Shown: in pieces, positions 44,371-52,782 of the stretch
Layout of the letters: each line of letters begins with the position of its first letter
How positions within the stretch are numbered: position 1 is the stretch's first letter
DNA from: Paenibacillus durus
GTDB lineage: Bacteria > Bacillota > Bacilli > Paenibacillales > Paenibacillaceae
Assembly (NCBI RefSeq): GCF_000756615.1
Contig: NZ_CP009288.1
Coordinates: forward strand, 3,348,001 to 3,412,000
Direction of reading: 5' to 3'
DNA length: 64,000 nucleotides
Notes under the pieces: model-generated
The model's input: the letters and a program-made list of their open reading frames with translations, nothing else
What the model was told of the DNA's origin: nothing
Database searches by the model: none
Translations under genes and position numbers: made by a program

Positions 44371-44931
44371 ATGAGGCAGGAATTTATCACACTGACGGGT
44401 TGGAATAATGAGTATTGGAACATAATCGGGCCGATCTACCGGGAAGCTTTCCCAAGCGGGGCCAAACCGGAGGGGCTGCTGAAAAATATGCTGGAAAAGG
44501 GTATCGCTTCCATGCATGTCTTGATGTGCGAGGGGGAAGCCGGGGCTATGGCGGTTACTGGACTGGCCGGGTCTGAACCGGACAAAAAGCTGATCATCGA
44601 CTATATGGCCGTCCGGGCGGATCTGCGCGGCCAGGGCATCGGAAGAACGCTTCTCGGCAAAATCCGCGATTGGGCCGTTAAGGAGCACGGCGTCTCTGCG
44701 ATTATCATTGAGGTGGAGGCCGGAGATACACCGGCGCATGCCGAACGCTTTCATTTCTGGGAGCGCTGCGGCTTCATTCGGACCGCGTACGTCCATCAGT
44801 ATATTTGGGTTCCCGAGCCGTATACGGCGATGCTGCTGCCGCTGAATCCCGGAGAGACGGTTACGGACGACGGCCGCTCGCTTTTCCGATATATCGAATC
44901 ATTCCACAAAAAAGCCTACCGTCAGCGTTAA
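44371..44931 (+). CDS. GNAT-family N-acetyltransferase
   Basis: 186 aa. The acetyl-CoA-binding motif A is DYMAVRADLRGQGIGRTLLG (R/Q-x-x-G-x-G/A), followed by the usual beta-strand with AIIIEVEAGD and a C-terminal FWERCGF. The substrate is unknown. The start is the ATG at 44371, with GGAGG 8 nt upstream; a TTG seven codons earlier precedes that site. It is divergent from the HAD-hisC operon. Confidence 0.85.
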   Translation: MRQEFITLTGWNNEYWNIIGPIYREAFPSGAKPEGLLKNMLEKGIASMHVLMCEGEAGAMAVTGLAGSEPDKKLIIDYMAVRADLRGQGIGRTLLGKIRDWAVKEHGVSAIIIEVEAGDTPAHAERFHFWERCGFIRTAYVHQYIWVPEPYTAMLLPLNPGETVTDDGRSLFRYIESFHKKAYRQR

Positions 44932-44949
44932 GATAAAGGGCATTATCCA

Positions 44950-44984
44950 GACAAAAAGCAAGCTCTGCGGCTGCGCCGCAGAGC
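44950..44984 (-). terminator. Intrinsic terminator downstream of cysI
   Basis: A 10-bp stem GCTCTGCGGC/GCCGCAGAGC with a 3-nt loop has TTGCTTTTTG after it on the minus strand. It is about 245 nt past cysI. The stretch between (44985-45227) holds no gene I can support. The plus strand, leaving the GNAT gene, has no T run after the hairpin. Confidence 0.6.
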
Positions 44985-45227
44985 ATTCAAGGTGAGAAGT
45001 GAATGATTTATGCTAATACCCTTTTTCTAGGGTAATTTTCTGAAATCCAGCGACGAAGAATGGATCTCCGTAAAGATCTTCTTCTGCCTTTCAGATAGTA
45101 CATGGGTGAATCAACTACCTTTCGGAATTACACAGAATGTCTTTCCATCTGACAATTGATACCTTCCACTTCCCACCTGCTTATCATTACCCCAATTACG
45201 GCTGATTGAAACCCCCATCCAATCATC

Positions 45228-46949
45228 TTAGGAATGGAAATTCCGTCCGTCGGTTACTTCCTTGACATAGCCTGCCCGGATGACGAAATCACCGAAATGC
45301 TCGCCGCTCTCCCGCTCCTTTGCATAACGGTTAAAGATTGGGCGGAGCGTCTCCAGAATCTCCGTTTCGCCGATGTTCTCCTTGTACATCTTGTTCAGCC
45401 GGTTGCCGGCAAACCCGCCGCCCAAATACATATTGTATTTGCCCGGGGCCTTGCCGATGAACGAGAGCTCCGCCAGCATTGGGCGGGCGCAGCCGTTCGG
45501 GCAGCCGGTCATGCGGATGACAATATCCTCATCACGGAGTCCGGCTTCTTCCAGCATCGGCTCCAGCTTGTCCAGCAGCGTGGGCAAGTAACGCTCGGAC
45601 TCCGCCATGGCCAGGCCGCAGGTCGGGAGCGACACACAGGCCATCGAATTCCGGCGCAGCGCCGAATATTGAATGCCGTCGGTCAGCCCGTACTCCTCGA
45701 TCAAGCTGGTGATTTTCTTCTTCTTATGGCTGCTGATGCCGCCGATAATCAGATTCTGGTTCGCCGTCAGACGGAAGTCGCCGGTGTGGACCTTCGCGAT
45801 TTCCCGCAGGCCCGTCATCAGCGGATAGCCTTCCTCATCCTTGATCCGGCCGTTCTGGATAAAGAGCGTGAAATGCCACTTGCCGTCGCTCCCCTTAACC
45901 CAGCCATAACGGTCGCCGTTATGGTCGAAATGGTACGGTTTAGCTTCCTGTAACGCCCATCCCAGGCGCTCGGTCAGCTCGCCTGTGAACCAATCCAGAC
46001 CCCGGTCGTCGATCGTATACTTGAAACGGGCATGCTTGCGGACGGCGCGGTCGCCGTAATCCCGCTGGATGGTGACCGTCTTCTCGGCGACATCAATAAG
46101 CTGCTCCGGCGTACAGAAGCCGATCACTTTAGCGACCTGCGGATAGGTCTTCGGATCGCCGTGGGACATGCCCATACCGCCGCCTACGCTTACATTGAAG
46201 CCCGCAAGGCGGCCATCTTCGATAATCGCGATAAAGCCCAGGTCCTGGGAGAATACATCCACATCATTGGACGGAGGAACGGCAATCCCGATCTTGAATT
46301 TACGCGGCAGATAGACCGGTCCGTAAATCGGCTCCTGCTCGGTTCCGTCCTCGCTGCCCGCTACCTTCTCGCCGTCCAGCCAGATTTCGTGGTACGCTCT
46401 CGAGCGCGGATCGAGATGATCGCTGACCTTGCTCGCTAACTCGTAGACCTCGGAATGGATCTCCGATTGGTATGGATTCGGATTGCACATGACGTTGCGG
46501 TTCACGTCGCCGCAGGCGGCGAGTGTACTCAGCAGCGACTCGTTCACTTCCTGGATCGTCTTTTTCAAATTCCATTTGATGACGCCATGCAGCTGAAAAG
46601 ACTGCCGGGTGGTCAGGCGGATGGTGCCGTTGCCGTACTTGTGGGAAATCCGGTCCATCATCAGCCACTGGTTCGGTGTGACCACGCCTCCCGCCGCGCG
46701 TACGCGCAGCATAAACTGATAGGCTGGCTCAAGCTTCGACTTGGCCCGTTCAGCCCGCAGATCCCGGTCGTCCTGCATATAGCTGCCGTGGTGCTTCATA
46801 AGACGGTTATCGTCCTCGGGAATGGAGCCTGTAATCGGATCTGCCAATGTCTCTTCGAGGCTTCCCCGCAAATAATTGCTTCTGCGCTTAATATCCTCCA
46901 CATCGCTGTGGGGAGCGTCATGGGGCGGATATTTATCGTTAAGTGCCAT
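45228..46949 (-). CDS. cysI: Assimilatory sulfite reductase (NADPH) hemoprotein beta subunit
   Basis: 573 aa. Siroheme and [4Fe-4S] carrying subunit that reduces sulfite to sulfide with six electrons from CysJ. The coupled-cluster cysteines are seen as CVSLPTCGLA and TGCPNGCARP. Ferrite-like repeats are recognisable (RLTTRQSFQLHG, RLTANQNLIIGG). ATG with AGGAG 9 nt upstream, 39 nt behind cysJ. Its siroheme need links it to the same tetrapyrrole branch as the heme module at 29.5-32.7 kb. Confidence 0.95.
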   Translation of the reverse strand: MALNDKYPPHDAPHSDVEDIKRRSNYLRGSLEETLADPITGSIPEDDNRLMKHHGSYMQDDRDLRAERAKSKLEPAYQFMLRVRAAGGVVTPNQWLMMDRISHKYGNGTIRLTTRQSFQLHGVIKWNLKKTIQEVNESLLSTLAACGDVNRNVMCNPNPYQSEIHSEVYELASKVSDHLDPRSRAYHEIWLDGEKVAGSEDGTEQEPIYGPVYLPRKFKIGIAVPPSNDVDVFSQDLGFIAIIEDGRLAGFNVSVGGGMGMSHGDPKTYPQVAKVIGFCTPEQLIDVAEKTVTIQRDYGDRAVRKHARFKYTIDDRGLDWFTGELTERLGWALQEAKPYHFDHNGDRYGWVKGSDGKWHFTLFIQNGRIKDEEGYPLMTGLREIAKVHTGDFRLTANQNLIIGGISSHKKKKITSLIEEYGLTDGIQYSALRRNSMACVSLPTCGLAMAESERYLPTLLDKLEPMLEEAGLRDEDIVIRMTGCPNGCARPMLAELSFIGKAPGKYNMYLGGGFAGNRLNKMYKENIGETEILETLRPIFNRYAKERESGEHFGDFVIRAGYVKEVTDGRNFHS

Positions 46950-46988
46950 GCTGCTTTACTCCTCTCGGCGATTCTTTAGGTACAGGGC

Positions 46989-48824
46989 TTAGTATACATC
47001 CCGCTGGTAACGTTTCTGCTGCTGCATAAGAGTCAAATATTCGGCGGCTTCTTCGGAACTGAGCCCGCCTACCTGCTCAAGAATCGTGGCAAGCGCGGTA
47101 TGGACATCATGCGCCATCCTCTTCTCGTCTCCGCAGACATACACCGCCGCGCCTTCCTGCAGCCACTGATAGATTTCACCGGCTCGTTCCAGCATACGGT
47201 TCTGGACGTAGATCTTCTTGTCGGTATCGCGGGAGAAGGCGACATCCATCCGAGTCAGCACGCCATCCTTAAGCCAGCGCTGCCATTCGACCTGATAAAG
47301 GAAATCCGTGGCGAAATGCTGGTCTCCGTAGAACAGCCATGTCTTGCCTTCTGCTCCGGTCTCTTCCCGCTCTCCAAGAAAAGCGCGGAAAGGCGCGACG
47401 CCCGTTCCCGGACCGATCATGATGACCGGCGTTTCCGGATTCTCCGGAAGCTTGAAGTTCGAGTTACTTTGAATGAAGACGGGCAGCTTGTCCCCCGGCT
47501 GTACCCGCTCTGCGAGCCCGACGGAGCACACGCCGTACCGGTCTCTTCCCTGGCTTTCGTAGCGTACAGCGCGGACCGTGATATGCACCTCGTCCGGATA
47601 GGCTTCCGGGCTGCTGGAGATGGAATACAGACGTGCGGGAATTTTCCGCAGAATTTTCACGAAATCGCCTGCCGGAATTCCTTTTAATGCGTAGTCCTGC
47701 GCCAGATCGAGCAGGTCCCGGTCTTCGGCATATGCCCGAAGCTCCTGCTCATGGCCCGGCGCTGCCAGTTCCTTAAGTCCGCTCTCCGGCGCAAGCCCTG
47801 CCGCCTGCTCCAGCAGCGGCTTCGTCAGCACCGTGATCTCATAGTGGCGCAGCAGCGCTTCCCGAAGCGGAAGCTGTCCGCTTTTGCCAGCGGCTACCTT
47901 CTCTTCCGGCTGCCAGCCCATGGCCTGAATCAGTTCCTCAACAAGCCTTGGATGATTCTCGGGAAAGATCCCGATACTGTCGCCCGGCTCGTATTTAAGA
48001 TTAGATCCCTCAAGGGACAGCTCGATATGGCGGGTTTCCCGGTCCGATCCCCGCCCGTTAAGGTTCAGATTCTCCAGCACCTCGGCGTAGAACGGATTGC
48101 TTCTGGAGTATTCCGGCTCGGCGCCGGTATCCGCAAGCGATACGGCAGCGGCTCCGGCAGTCTGAACACCGGTCCCTTCGCCAAGCGAAGAAAGGACATC
48201 CTTCATCCACTCGGCAGCCGGTTCGTTAAAATCTACGTCACAATCGACGCGCGGCACCAAGCGCTTGCCGCCCAGCTCCTCCAGACGTTTATCGAAATCC
48301 TTGCCCGTCTGGCAGTAAAATTCATAAGACAAATCACCCAGCGCCAGCACGGAATAGCGCAGCCCGGAAAGCTCCGGCGCCCGCTTGCTGTGCAGGAACT
48401 CATAAAAAGATATGGCGTTATCCGGCGGTTCCCCTTCTCCGTGGGTGCTTACCAGGATAAGGAGATTCCGGGCCTTTTTAAGACCATTCGGTTTGAAATC
48501 GCTCATTGCGGACAGGGTTACCAGGTATCCCGACTCTTCCAGCTTCTTGGCAAATTTCTTCGCCAGACCGCGGGCATTATCTGTCTGCGATCCGAAGAGC
48601 ACGGTTACTTCCTTAGGCGCTGCGCTTACCTGCGCAGGCACTGCCTGCACGGCTGCCGGACCTGCAGCAGCACCTGCCACAGGCGCAGCAGCAGCCGCTC
48701 CGAGAGCCGTCAGATATCCGCTCAGCCATACCCTCTGCGACTCCGTAAGCGTTGGCAAAAGACGGTTCAGCAGCTCCGCCTGCTCCTGACTAAACGGACT
48801 ATTCGTAACATGAAGTTCCAACAA
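46989..48824 (-). CDS. cysJ: Assimilatory sulfite reductase (NADPH) flavoprotein alpha subunit
   Basis: 611 aa. Order: short helical N terminus, an Ala/Pro-rich linker, FMN flavodoxin domain (VLFGSQTDNARGLAKKFAKKL, about residues 73-93), FAD-binding domain (RLYSISSSPEAYPDEVHITV), and NADPH-binding domain (IMIGPGTGVAPFRAFLGER; YVCGDEKRMAHDV). Electrons flow NADPH-FAD-FMN to CysI. The start is TTG at 48824 with GAGG about 10 nt upstream; no ATG is better placed. First gene of cysJI and divergent from the membrane protein at 49004. Confidence 0.95.
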   Translation of the reverse strand: MLELHVTNSPFSQEQAELLNRLLPTLTESQRVWLSGYLTALGAAAAAPVAGAAAGPAAVQAVPAQVSAAPKEVTVLFGSQTDNARGLAKKFAKKLEESGYLVTLSAMSDFKPNGLKKARNLLILVSTHGEGEPPDNAISFYEFLHSKRAPELSGLRYSVLALGDLSYEFYCQTGKDFDKRLEELGGKRLVPRVDCDVDFNEPAAEWMKDVLSSLGEGTGVQTAGAAAVSLADTGAEPEYSRSNPFYAEVLENLNLNGRGSDRETRHIELSLEGSNLKYEPGDSIGIFPENHPRLVEELIQAMGWQPEEKVAAGKSGQLPLREALLRHYEITVLTKPLLEQAAGLAPESGLKELAAPGHEQELRAYAEDRDLLDLAQDYALKGIPAGDFVKILRKIPARLYSISSSPEAYPDEVHITVRAVRYESQGRDRYGVCSVGLAERVQPGDKLPVFIQSNSNFKLPENPETPVIMIGPGTGVAPFRAFLGEREETGAEGKTWLFYGDQHFATDFLYQVEWQRWLKDGVLTRMDVAFSRDTDKKIYVQNRMLERAGEIYQWLQEGAAVYVCGDEKRMAHDVHTALATILEQVGGLSSEEAAEYLTLMQQQKRYQRDVY

Positions 48825-49003
48825 TATGCACCCGCCTCATTTTTTCATCATAAATTTCAAGTAATTTTATCACAATGTAAGTATCTCTCATTAGAACCTA
48901 TCATAGTACGGAAGAGAGGTCAATTAGTATCATCTTATAGCTTTTATCAGTTATAGTTATAAAGGAACGGCTATCGTTCATGCAGAGAATTGGGGGGAAT
49001 CTT

Positions 49004-50461
49004 TTGCCGAGAAAAATAAAATGGTTAAAATCCGCTTACGTCCTGCTCGTTGCAGCGGTGATCCTGGGTCTGATCCCTAAGTATTCCTATAATGATCCGG
49101 ACACCTTCTGGCACATCGAGCTTGGGCGGTACATGCTTGAGCATCACACGGTGCTGCATCACGCGATACATACGTTTTACGGAGACAAGCTGCCTTATAT
49201 CCCGCATGAATTCGGTTTTCAGATCGTTGCGGCCGGATTGTACGAAGCATTGGGCTGGCCGGGCGTGTACCTGCTGACGGCGCTCTGTCTGTTCCTCCTG
49301 ATCTGCGGGCTGCTTCAAATGGCCAAGATATCGCGCAGGGAGCTGGGATTCAGGGAGGATCATCCCCTCCTTCTGCCTTTTGTGCTGCTGATCTCGGTCT
49401 GGATCTACTACAACTATTTCAAGGGCAGACCGCAGATGATCTCCTCCTGGATGATCGTATGGTTCTTTGTGTATTTGCGGAGATTCCAGATACAGCCTAT
49501 GAAAAAAACCGCCGCGGCCATGATCGCCCTTTCCTTCGGAATCGCCAATTTCCATGCGGGCGTCTGGCTCGTCATCGTCGTGTTTACGGGCATGGCCTTT
49601 CTCGAAGCCTGGATCGCCGGAAAGCTGGATAAACGCCGGAACCTCGTCTTTGCCGGGGTGGTGATCGCCGGTCTTCCGAATCCGGGCGGCATCAAGAGCC
49701 TGCTGTTCATATTGACGGTCAGCAAGAACGACTTCAACATGCTGATTAACGAATGGCAGCCGATTGCGTTCGGCAAATGGGATACCTCGGCCATAACGCT
49801 GCTGCTGCTATTTTTCGCCCTGACCCTGCCCTTCTCGCTGTACCGGAAGCCGTTCCGGTATTTCCTGATGCTGGGGATTCTGTACCTTGGGGTGTCGAAC
49901 TTCAAGCAGAATTTGTTCATGTGGCTGTTCATTCCGTATTTTGCGGGGGCATTCTTTGAAGCCTTTCCCTGGATGCGCAAGGTAGATATCCGGCTGAAGC
50001 CCCGTACGATTCGCGTCGCCCTGGCGGCGGGGCTGCTGGTCAACTGCATCATTAACTTCACCGCTCCGCCGGCCGTGAACACCCGGAGCTATCCTGTCGA
50101 TGAAATGGCCTATATTCTAAAAAACCATACGGGAACCGCACGGCCGAAGGTGCTGGCTCCTTACGGCTCGTCCGGCTACGTGATGTACCGTGGCGGCGAT
50201 GTGCTGTGCGACGGCAGACAGGACCCGTTCATTACAGATGAATCGCTCGGCGCATACGGCTGGACCGCGTTTGAGCGGTCGATGTACGGCTTCTCCGACA
50301 TTTTGCCGGACATTGCGGACTACGACAAGCCCGAATACATCATCGTCCGCAGCACCGCCTCCGCCCGGCTGTTCGAACAATGGAGAAAGGCTTTCGGCGA
50401 ACCCGTCTATAGAGGACGTTTCGGCAGTGTGTTCGCATACCACATAGACACCAAAGGATAA
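49004..50461 (+). CDS. Polytopic membrane protein (GT-C glycosyltransferase-like)
   Basis: 485 aa with about ten hydrophobic helices and a soluble C-terminal part of about 110 residues. The first loop has YNDPDTFWHIELG, an acidic motif placed as in GT-C type lipid-linked sugar transferases. The C-terminal segment has GSSGYVMYRGGDVLCDGRQD, a pattern seen in uncharacterised GT-C-like proteins. I do not know its substrate. I chose the TTG at 49004 because GGGGGG lies 6 nt upstream; an ATG eight codons earlier has no site. It is divergent from cysJ and ends at a strong terminator. Confidence 0.75.
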   Translation: MPRKIKWLKSAYVLLVAAVILGLIPKYSYNDPDTFWHIELGRYMLEHHTVLHHAIHTFYGDKLPYIPHEFGFQIVAAGLYEALGWPGVYLLTALCLFLLICGLLQMAKISRRELGFREDHPLLLPFVLLISVWIYYNYFKGRPQMISSWMIVWFFVYLRRFQIQPMKKTAAAMIALSFGIANFHAGVWLVIVVFTGMAFLEAWIAGKLDKRRNLVFAGVVIAGLPNPGGIKSLLFILTVSKNDFNMLINEWQPIAFGKWDTSAITLLLLFFALTLPFSLYRKPFRYFLMLGILYLGVSNFKQNLFMWLFIPYFAGAFFEAFPWMRKVDIRLKPRTIRVALAAGLLVNCIINFTAPPAVNTRSYPVDEMAYILKNHTGTARPKVLAPYGSSGYVMYRGGDVLCDGRQDPFITDESLGAYGWTAFERSMYGFSDILPDIADYDKPEYIIVRSTASARLFEQWRKAFGEPVYRGRFGSVFAYHIDTKG

Positions 50462-50499
50462 GCGGTTCTCTGCCTCTTCCTTTTATCCATCCGCAAAAC

Positions 50500-50544
50500 G
50501 GCCCGGCGCTTCTCCATATGGAGATAACGTCAGGCCATTTTTTT
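50500..50544 (+). terminator. Intrinsic terminator
   Basis: Nested stems GGCC/GGCC and GGCG/CGTC, and a central palindrome CTCCATATGGAG, are followed by seven T on the plus strand. It terminates the membrane protein gene. Confidence 0.75.
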
Positions 50545-50600
50545 AGTTCATATACGGTTCGCATAATTCTCTCTTCGGTGTTAATGGAGAACGGCTGACG

Positions 50601-50834
50601 TTAGATCAGCGCGATCGCGAGCAGAGTAAACAGGCTGAGGGTGATAATAGCATTATTGTAATAATAAGGTCCATACGGATAATAACCCGATGTTCTCATG
50701 CTGCCTCTCTCAGTCTCCAGATAAACGTTATTTCTGTCCACGTCCTTGATCACGCCTCTATACTCCTTGCCGTCTCTCGTCAAAATGCGAACCTTTCTTC
50801 CCTTGCATCTCATACAATTGTAATAGGCTTCCAT
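50601..50834 (-). CDS. Small LSm-like protein with C-terminal membrane helix
   Basis: 77 aa. After MEAYYNCMRCKGRKVRI comes a short Sm/Hfq-like beta unit (RDGKEYRGVIKDVDRNNVYL), a Tyr/Gly/Pro-rich linker and a hydrophobic C-terminal helix (AIITLSLFTLLAIAL). CxxC near the N terminus (CMRC) may bind a metal. Function unknown; similar small proteins occur in Paenibacillus. The start is the ATG at 50834 with GAGAGGAG 8 nt upstream; a longer open frame to 50933 has no ribosome binding site. Confidence 0.7.
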   Translation of the reverse strand: MEAYYNCMRCKGRKVRILTRDGKEYRGVIKDVDRNNVYLETERGSMRTSGYYPYGPYYYNNAIITLSLFTLLAIALI

Positions 50835-50938
50835 TAGATCAACTCCTCTCTTATACCTGCATAGTATGGCGGGCGAAGCATGCGGGAGACGGCTAACGTA
50901 CAAGCGCGGCAGCTTAATAAGGAATTTCCACAAATCTA

Positions 50939-50969
50939 TTGACTCTCACAAGGTGGCAGGGTTTAGAGT
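50939..50969 (+). promoter_or_regulatory. MerR-type promoter with 19-bp spacer
   Basis: TTGACT (50939-50944) and TAGAGT (50964-50969) are separated by 19 bp. The spacer carries an inverted repeat CTCT...AGAG. This over-long spacer with dyad symmetry is the known MerR-family promoter design. It lies 44 nt before the MerR-type gene, so autoregulation is likely. Confidence 0.65.
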
Positions 50970-51012
50970 TAGAGTACAATCCGGATTGTGAATAACGGTA
51001 CAAGGAGGATTA

Positions 51013-51858
51013 ATGCTAAAAATCGGTGATTTTTCCAGACTTACAAGAGTTTCCATTCGTATGCTAAGGTACTATGACGAGATTGGGCTGCTGCCCCCTG
51101 CGGCTATTGACCAGAGCTCGGGATACCGCTATTATTCCGCCGGCCAGATTGAAACGGTCCATCACATTAAGTCTCTCAGGGAAATGGGCTTCGGCTTTCC
51201 GGAAATCGGGGAATGGCTGAAGGAGAGCGGCAACACGCGGCGTCTGCTTGAATTATTGGATACACGGAAGCGTGAGATCGCGGAAGCGATTGAACAAGAG
51301 AATGAGAAGCTGCTGCGCGTCGGCAGAATGCTTGAACATTTAACCAAGGAGGATTCAACTATGGACTATACCATCGCATTAAAAAGCGTCCCGGCTTACC
51401 GGGTGCTGTCTCTCAGAGACATTATTCCGGCATACAACGCGGAAGGCGTTCTCTGGGAGGAAATCTCGCGTTTCGCGGAAGTAAGTGGCATCAAGATGCT
51501 CCAGCCCTGCTACGCGATCTATCACGATCAGGGGTACAAAGAGCATGATGTGGATGTCGAGGTGACGCTGCATATCGAGGGAGAAGCGGCCGAAACGGAC
51601 CGCATCCGTGTGAAGGAGCTGGAAGCTGAGCCGCAAATGGCCGTCCTGTTTCACAGCGGCCCATTTGAGGAGATGAGCAAGGCCTATCATGCGCTGGGCG
51701 TGTGGATGTCGGAGAACGGTTATGGCATGGCGGGGCCGACCCGGGCAATTTATCATAAGGGACCATGGTCGGAGAAGAATCCGGCGGATTATTTGACGGA
51801 GATCCAGGTTCCTGTGGCAAAAGGGGAATCGTCTTCCTTCGGCCCTACAGCCGGGTAA
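51013..51858 (+). CDS. MerR-family regulator with GyrI-like effector-binding domain
   Basis: 281 aa. The MerR winged helix starts at residue 1 (IGDFSRLTRVSIRMLRYYDE; SSGYRYYSAGQ), followed by a coiled-coil dimer helix (about 75-110) and a C-terminal GyrI/BmrR-like small-molecule domain (about 118-275). Such proteins sense drugs or hydrophobic cations and activate export genes. No efflux gene is adjacent on this strand, so the target may be itself or elsewhere. ATG with AGGAGG about 5 nt upstream. Confidence 0.9.
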   Translation: MLKIGDFSRLTRVSIRMLRYYDEIGLLPPAAIDQSSGYRYYSAGQIETVHHIKSLREMGFGFPEIGEWLKESGNTRRLLELLDTRKREIAEAIEQENEKLLRVGRMLEHLTKEDSTMDYTIALKSVPAYRVLSLRDIIPAYNAEGVLWEEISRFAEVSGIKMLQPCYAIYHDQGYKEHDVDVEVTLHIEGEAAETDRIRVKELEAEPQMAVLFHSGPFEEMSKAYHALGVWMSENGYGMAGPTRAIYHKGPWSEKNPADYLTEIQVPVAKGESSSFGPTAG

Positions 51859-52063
51859 GTGTGGGGCTGTCTCCTGCTCTGACTGTGATTTGCAAGCGCC
51901 GATTCAAACCGCGCAGCGCTTTTACGCATTCTGGAATACGGGCAATGAGGATTTTATTTCCCATTAGGTCACTAGGGCGGCCGCTGAAGAAGCTTGGAGC
52001 GGATGACAATTAAGCGGGACACCGGTTCATATTCAAGGCAAGGCGTTCGGCAGCGGGGACAGT

Positions 52064-52400
52064 TGGTTGGTCTGCCGGTGGGCTGTTGGGCTGGTGGGTT
52101 GGCTGGTGGGTTGCTGCTGGTGGGTGGGTTGGTTGGCTGGCTGGTGGGTTGGCTGGTGGGTTGCTGCTGGTGGGTGGGTTGGTTGGCTGGCTGGTGGGTT
52201 GCTCGTTGGCTGGTCGGTTGCTGGGTTGCTGGTTGGTCTGCCGGTTGGCTGGCTGGCTGCTCGTTGGCTGCCTGGCTGCTCGTTGGCTGGTGGGTTGCTC
52301 ATTGGCTGGTCGGTTGCTGGGTTGCTGGTTGGTCTGCCGGTTGGCTGGTTGGCTGCTGGTCGGTTGGCTGGTTGGTTGGTTGCTGGTCGGTTGGCTAGTG
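52064..52400. repeat. G/T-rich tandem repeat array, one strand nearly adenine-free
   Basis: About 335 nt of plus-strand GGTTGGCTGGTGGGTT-like sequence with a single A near 52300. A perfect 50-bp unit occurs twice head to tail (52091-52140 and 52141-52190) with a third partial copy. A second unit of about 55 bp recurs at about 97-bp distance (from 52197 and from 52294) with one mismatch. Many G tracts (GGGTGGGTTGGTTGG) could form G-quadruplexes. All six reading frames are open only because stop codons need A on one strand and T on the other. The flanks 51859-52063 and 52401-52700 hold no gene I can support. Confidence 0.85.
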
Positions 52401-52520
52401 GATTGCGGAAATTCCTGCGTTCATACATCTTTTTCCATGAAAACCCTCCTCCAAAACCCATTTCCTGCTAAAGTGCAGGCATTTCACCTCCTATCTCCCC
52501 GTTCCGGCACGTATGCACTG

Positions 52521-52546
52521 AAAGGCTGCAGATTTGCAGCCTTTTC
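52521..52546 (+). terminator. Terminator-like hairpin
   Basis: AAAGGCTGCA/TGCAGCCTTT with a 5-nt loop is followed by TCTTCTT on the plus strand. The nearest plus-strand gene (MerR) ends 660 nt upstream, so its role is uncertain. Confidence 0.4.
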
Positions 52547-52700
52547 TTCTTCCCCCGCGAAATTCATCGGAAAAGCCTGCAGGTTTTGCAGGAAACACAG
52601 CTTGTTCCGCCATAAGCAGACTGAAGAGACGAATCTGCCGTCCCCTGCATCCCCCTACATCCCCCTGCACGACGACGAACGGCGCTATACCCCACCCCAG

Positions 52701-52737
52701 CAAAAAACGGGTGCCGCCCTTTACGGACAACACCCGT
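52701..52737 (-). terminator. Intrinsic terminator of mntH
   Basis: On the minus strand ACGGGTG/CACCCGT encloses a loop with a further short stem and is followed by TTTTTTG. It lies 46 nt past the mntH stop. Confidence 0.75.
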
Positions 52738-52782
52738 CTCTTTTCTATTGCAGCTCGAATTCGATGATTGGCAATCAACGTG

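Noticed and set aside
44985..45227. Possible decayed gene on the minus strand (fragments such as RYQLSDGKTFCVIPKGS)
   Set aside because: The frame is interrupted by stops, has no start, and I could not link it to a family. It may be a remnant but I cannot support it.
48825..49003. Possible sulfur-responsive promoter or riboswitch ahead of cysJ
   Set aside because: I found TATGAT and TTGACC elements but with wrong spacing, and no S-box or T-box features.
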